Below, one piece after another: positions 61,146 through 64,000 of a stretch of DNA of 64,000 nucleotides (position 1 is the first letter of the stretch; each line of letters begins with the position of its first letter). Source of the stretch: Amblyomma americanum (lineage: Eukaryota; Arthropoda; Arachnida; Ixodida; Ixodidae); assembly GCF_052857255.1 (NCBI RefSeq), contig NC_135497.1, positions 194,257,306-194,321,305 of the forward strand. Direction: 5' to 3'. The notes under the pieces were generated by a model. It was not told the origin of the DNA. It saw nothing but the letters and a program-made list of their open reading frames with translations, and did no database searches. Made by a program: the position numbers and the translations under genes.

Positions 61146-61717
61146 TGGTTGTTTTTTCTGCTGCTTTATAAGTAATTTTCTTTAAGCGGCAGATTAATTA
61201 AGTAATATTCTCCCACTAACCAACGCTACAAATTAAAAAAAAACATTCCCCTGTGCACCTTGGTTTCGGTGACTGTCGGCTTCCTTCACATATATATATA
61301 TGGTTGTTTTTCTGCTGCTTTATACGTAATTTTCTTAAAGCGATTAATCGAAGTATTATTCTCGAATTGATCGGCACTATAAATGAAAAAAATACAAACA
61401 ATCCCCTATGCACCTCGGTTTCGGTGACTGTTGGCTTCCTTCATATGTTTGTCAAACGAGCCCCTCATTTCATTTGCCTTGTCTGCTAATAGCTTAACGA
61501 GGGTCTCGGTTCTGGCAGTCTTGATGCCTTATGTAGCATAAGAGGGCTCTCGCACAGTTTCCGCCCTCGCCGTTAGATGACGTACCTACGTCTCACTCGC
61601 GGTATTACACGACGTGCTACGTCCACCGCTATGGACGAGGGTGGCGCTGGTGAACGCTCTCAAGGTTCGCTTAGACGCAAAACATTAATACCCACGAAAG
61701 CAGCAGATTGGACAGCC

Positions 61718-61791
61718 GTCGCCGTAGCTCAGTTGGTGAGAGCACCGGACGCGATATTTGGAGGTTGTGGGTTCGGACCCCACCGGTGGCA
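61718..61791 (+). tRNA. tRNA-like cloverleaf, unit 3 (pseudo-tRNA)
   Basis: Identical to unit 2 across the cloverleaf, including the G33 and G58 changes and the following T6. Confidence 0.6.
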
Positions 61792-62366
61792 TGGTTGTTT
61801 TTTCTGCTGCTTTATAAGTAATTTTCTTTAAGCGGCAGATTAATTAAGTAATATTCTCCCACTAACCAACGCTACAAATTAAAAAAAAAACATTCCCCTG
61901 TGCACCTTGGTTTCGGTGACTGTCGGCTTCCTTCACATATATATATATATGGTTGTTTTTCTGCTGCTTTATACGTAATTTTCTTAAAGCGATTAATCGA
62001 AGTATTATTCTCGAATTGATCGGCACTATAAATGAAAAAAATACAAACAATCCCCTATGCACCTCGGTTTCGGTGACTGTTGGCTTCCTTCATATGTTTG
62101 TCAAACGAGCCCCTCATTTCATTTGCCTTGTCTGCTAATAGCTTAACGAGGGTCTCGGTTCTGGCAGTCTTGATGCCTTATGTAGCATAAGAGGGCTCTC
62201 GCACAGTTTCCGCCCTCGCCGTTAGATGACGTACCTACGTCTCACTCGCGGTATTACACGACGTGCTACGTCCACCGCTATGGACGAGGGTGACGCTGGT
62301 GAACGCTCTCAAGGTTCGCTTAGACGCAAAACATAAATACCCACGAAAGCAGCAGATTGGACAGCC

Positions 62367-62440
62367 GTCGCCGTAGCTCAGTTGGTGAGAGCACCGGACG
62401 CGATATTCGGAGGTTGTGGGTTCGGACCCCACCGGCGGCA
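62367..62440 (+). tRNA. tRNA-like cloverleaf, unit 4 (pseudo-tRNA)
   Basis: As unit 2, but with anticodon-stem ttcgg and acceptor cggcggc, which remove two G-U pairs. The G33 and G58 changes are kept. Confidence 0.6.
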
Positions 62441-62568
62441 TGGTTGTTTTTTCTGCTGCTTTATAAGTAATTTTCTTTAAGCGACAGATTAATCGAAGTA
62501 TTATTCTCTATAGATGAAAAATACAAACATTCCCCTATGCACCTTGGTTTCGGTGACTGTTGGCTTAC

Positions 62569-62669
<101 letters not shown>

Positions 62670-62697
62670 TCTCCAGCCAGTGTAATATACACTGGCT

Positions 62698-64000
62698 CTC
62701 TTTCTTTTCTACGCCGATTCACGCCGTGGTAGCTACGTGTAAAGGAGTTAAGAAAGCAACGTATTTGTGAGTTAAAACTTAATTTTTCACTATTGAAAGT
62801 TTTATAGCGCAGTTATCCGTGATCTCGGGAACGTTCTAGAAGGTGTCTTAAGACAACCAAAGCAAGTGGATGCTCTCTCCGCACGCATGTCCAAAACGCG
62901 CGTGAAAGCTTCAAGTTGTCCCAGTACCAAACGAAAAAAAAGATTCCTTCCGCGTATCAAGTGTTGTGTCATAAGCTGTATAGCGCACTCTTGCCTTAAG
63001 AATAAAAATTTTCGCCCTTAAACATGTACAGAAAAGAGCCGAACAGGGAACATGGATGTTGAGGGGACCCAAATAAGGGAAGACACGACGGAAAATAGCT
63101 GGAGGACTAAGTTTGGGGTGTTTATACCGCTAGCCGGCATTGCAGATGGGAGTGCTAGCGGACGCCATAAAGCGCGCATCTAGGATGGAGGTCTTCAAGG
63201 GAGAAGGAGTGACACGGAGGAGAGAACGCAGAAATAGCGTAACGTTTCGTGATGGACGAGTGCAAGCAGCTGGCTGGTTGTCGTCTTGTGGGCGCTCACA
63301 CTGTTGATACGTAGAAGCTTAGTTGGCGCAGCCTACCAAGCCAGACGCACAATCAAGCCCAGTTCTGGCCATACGAGAAGCGTAATTGAGTGCGATAAGT
63401 GGAATCAGCTGAAAAGTGGCACGTAGAAGAGTATAAGAAAGCTTCACAAGCCTCTGATAAAACTGACATTGGGGTTCTGGGCCTTTATGTTGCTTCTTAC
63501 ACACTTCGTTGACGTAACGCTGCTGCTGTCAGCGACCAACAACTGTTTCTTCTTGAGTTAAAAACATACCAGCAGTAGAGCTCGCCACTTTGCAATGCCT
63601 TCCCTTTCTTTTCAAGGGTGGAAGCTGGAAAGTACGTGACAGGCTCTTCGTTAGTCAAATGCTGTTACGTGCGAGTTCGCGTAAACTGATGAACGGTTTC
63701 GCGTGGCTTAGTGCTAAGCGCAGCTGGTCTGAACCAAACCATAATCAACGTCTTCATAGCCGCTCCCTACGCTGCTCATACGCTTCAAAGCTGCTAAATA
63801 CGTGTGTTATTCACGACACTGTTCTCGTTTCGTAACCCGGCGCAGACGGTGTCTGTGGCAATCTATGAATGAGTGCCTTTTCTAGATGCTTGTGACCACA
63901 CAATGATTATGTTTATGTTACGTAAGCTTTCGACGCTGAAACACTCAAGTACCACCGGAAGTACCACTTGGGCACACACTCACCCTCCGTGGCGATGGCC
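62698..64000. other. Unassigned DNA
   Basis: No gene recognised to the end of the window. Confidence 0.4.

Noticed and set aside
61072..62440. Functional serine tRNA genes (formal anticodon CGA)
   Set aside because: U33 and A58 are both replaced in the complete copies, and copies are embedded in repeat units with SINE-like bodies.

Overview
This window looks like nuclear DNA of a hard tick (Ixodidae). It has no operons, dense genes or ribosome-binding sites. Instead it shows sparse coding sequence, expanded microsatellites, tRNA-derived SINEs of the type known from ticks (Ruka-like), 3' stubs of non-LTR retrotransposons, several terminal-inverted-repeat elements and one 100-N scaffold gap (40822-40921). 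The species cannot be fixed by eye. Most open frames above 60 codons are chance frames in GC-rich DNA and are not annotated.

The only host protein-coding sequence I can support is one exon on the minus strand (53993-54181). It encodes the N-terminus and the start of the first membrane segment of a CKLF-like MARVEL-domain (CMTM-type) protein. It ends in a consensus splice donor and lies beside a CpG-dense probable promoter (54240-55000). Its later exons lie outside the window or could not be seen.

Layout. 1-5.1 kb: a 3'-truncated non-LTR retrotransposon with poly(A) (1162-1860), then unassigned GC-rich DNA. 5.1-22 kb: a long GT/GCGT microsatellite, CpG-rich tracts, a mariner-like MITE (11063-11280), a tRNA-like SINE head (about 13285), a 29-bp hairpin (14525-14592), a CRE plus ATGGCGGC cluster (18041-18170) and a pogo-like TIR element (20756-21533). 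22-32 kb: an AT/GT microsatellite abutting a 60-bp fold-back, and SINEs with (TTA)n or (CCATA)n tails. 32-48 kb: GC-rich unassigned DNA, retroelement and transposase relics, the gap, a 77-bp fold-back (41392-41565) and a second LINE 3' end (42825-43442). 48-54 kb: a 572-bp TIR element followed after 169 bp by a nearly perfect 383-bp inverted duplication (49335-50336). 54-64 kb: the MARVEL exon, paired 80-bp repeat elements, a SINE with a 12-bp target-site duplication, and a tandem array (60430-62575) of 642-649-bp units each headed by a tRNA-like cloverleaf.

I found no demonstrable new system. The strongest candidates for something undescribed are the 383-bp inverted duplication (possible long-hairpin RNA source), the two shorter fold-backs and the tRNA-like array whose copies have altered two normally invariant tRNA positions.
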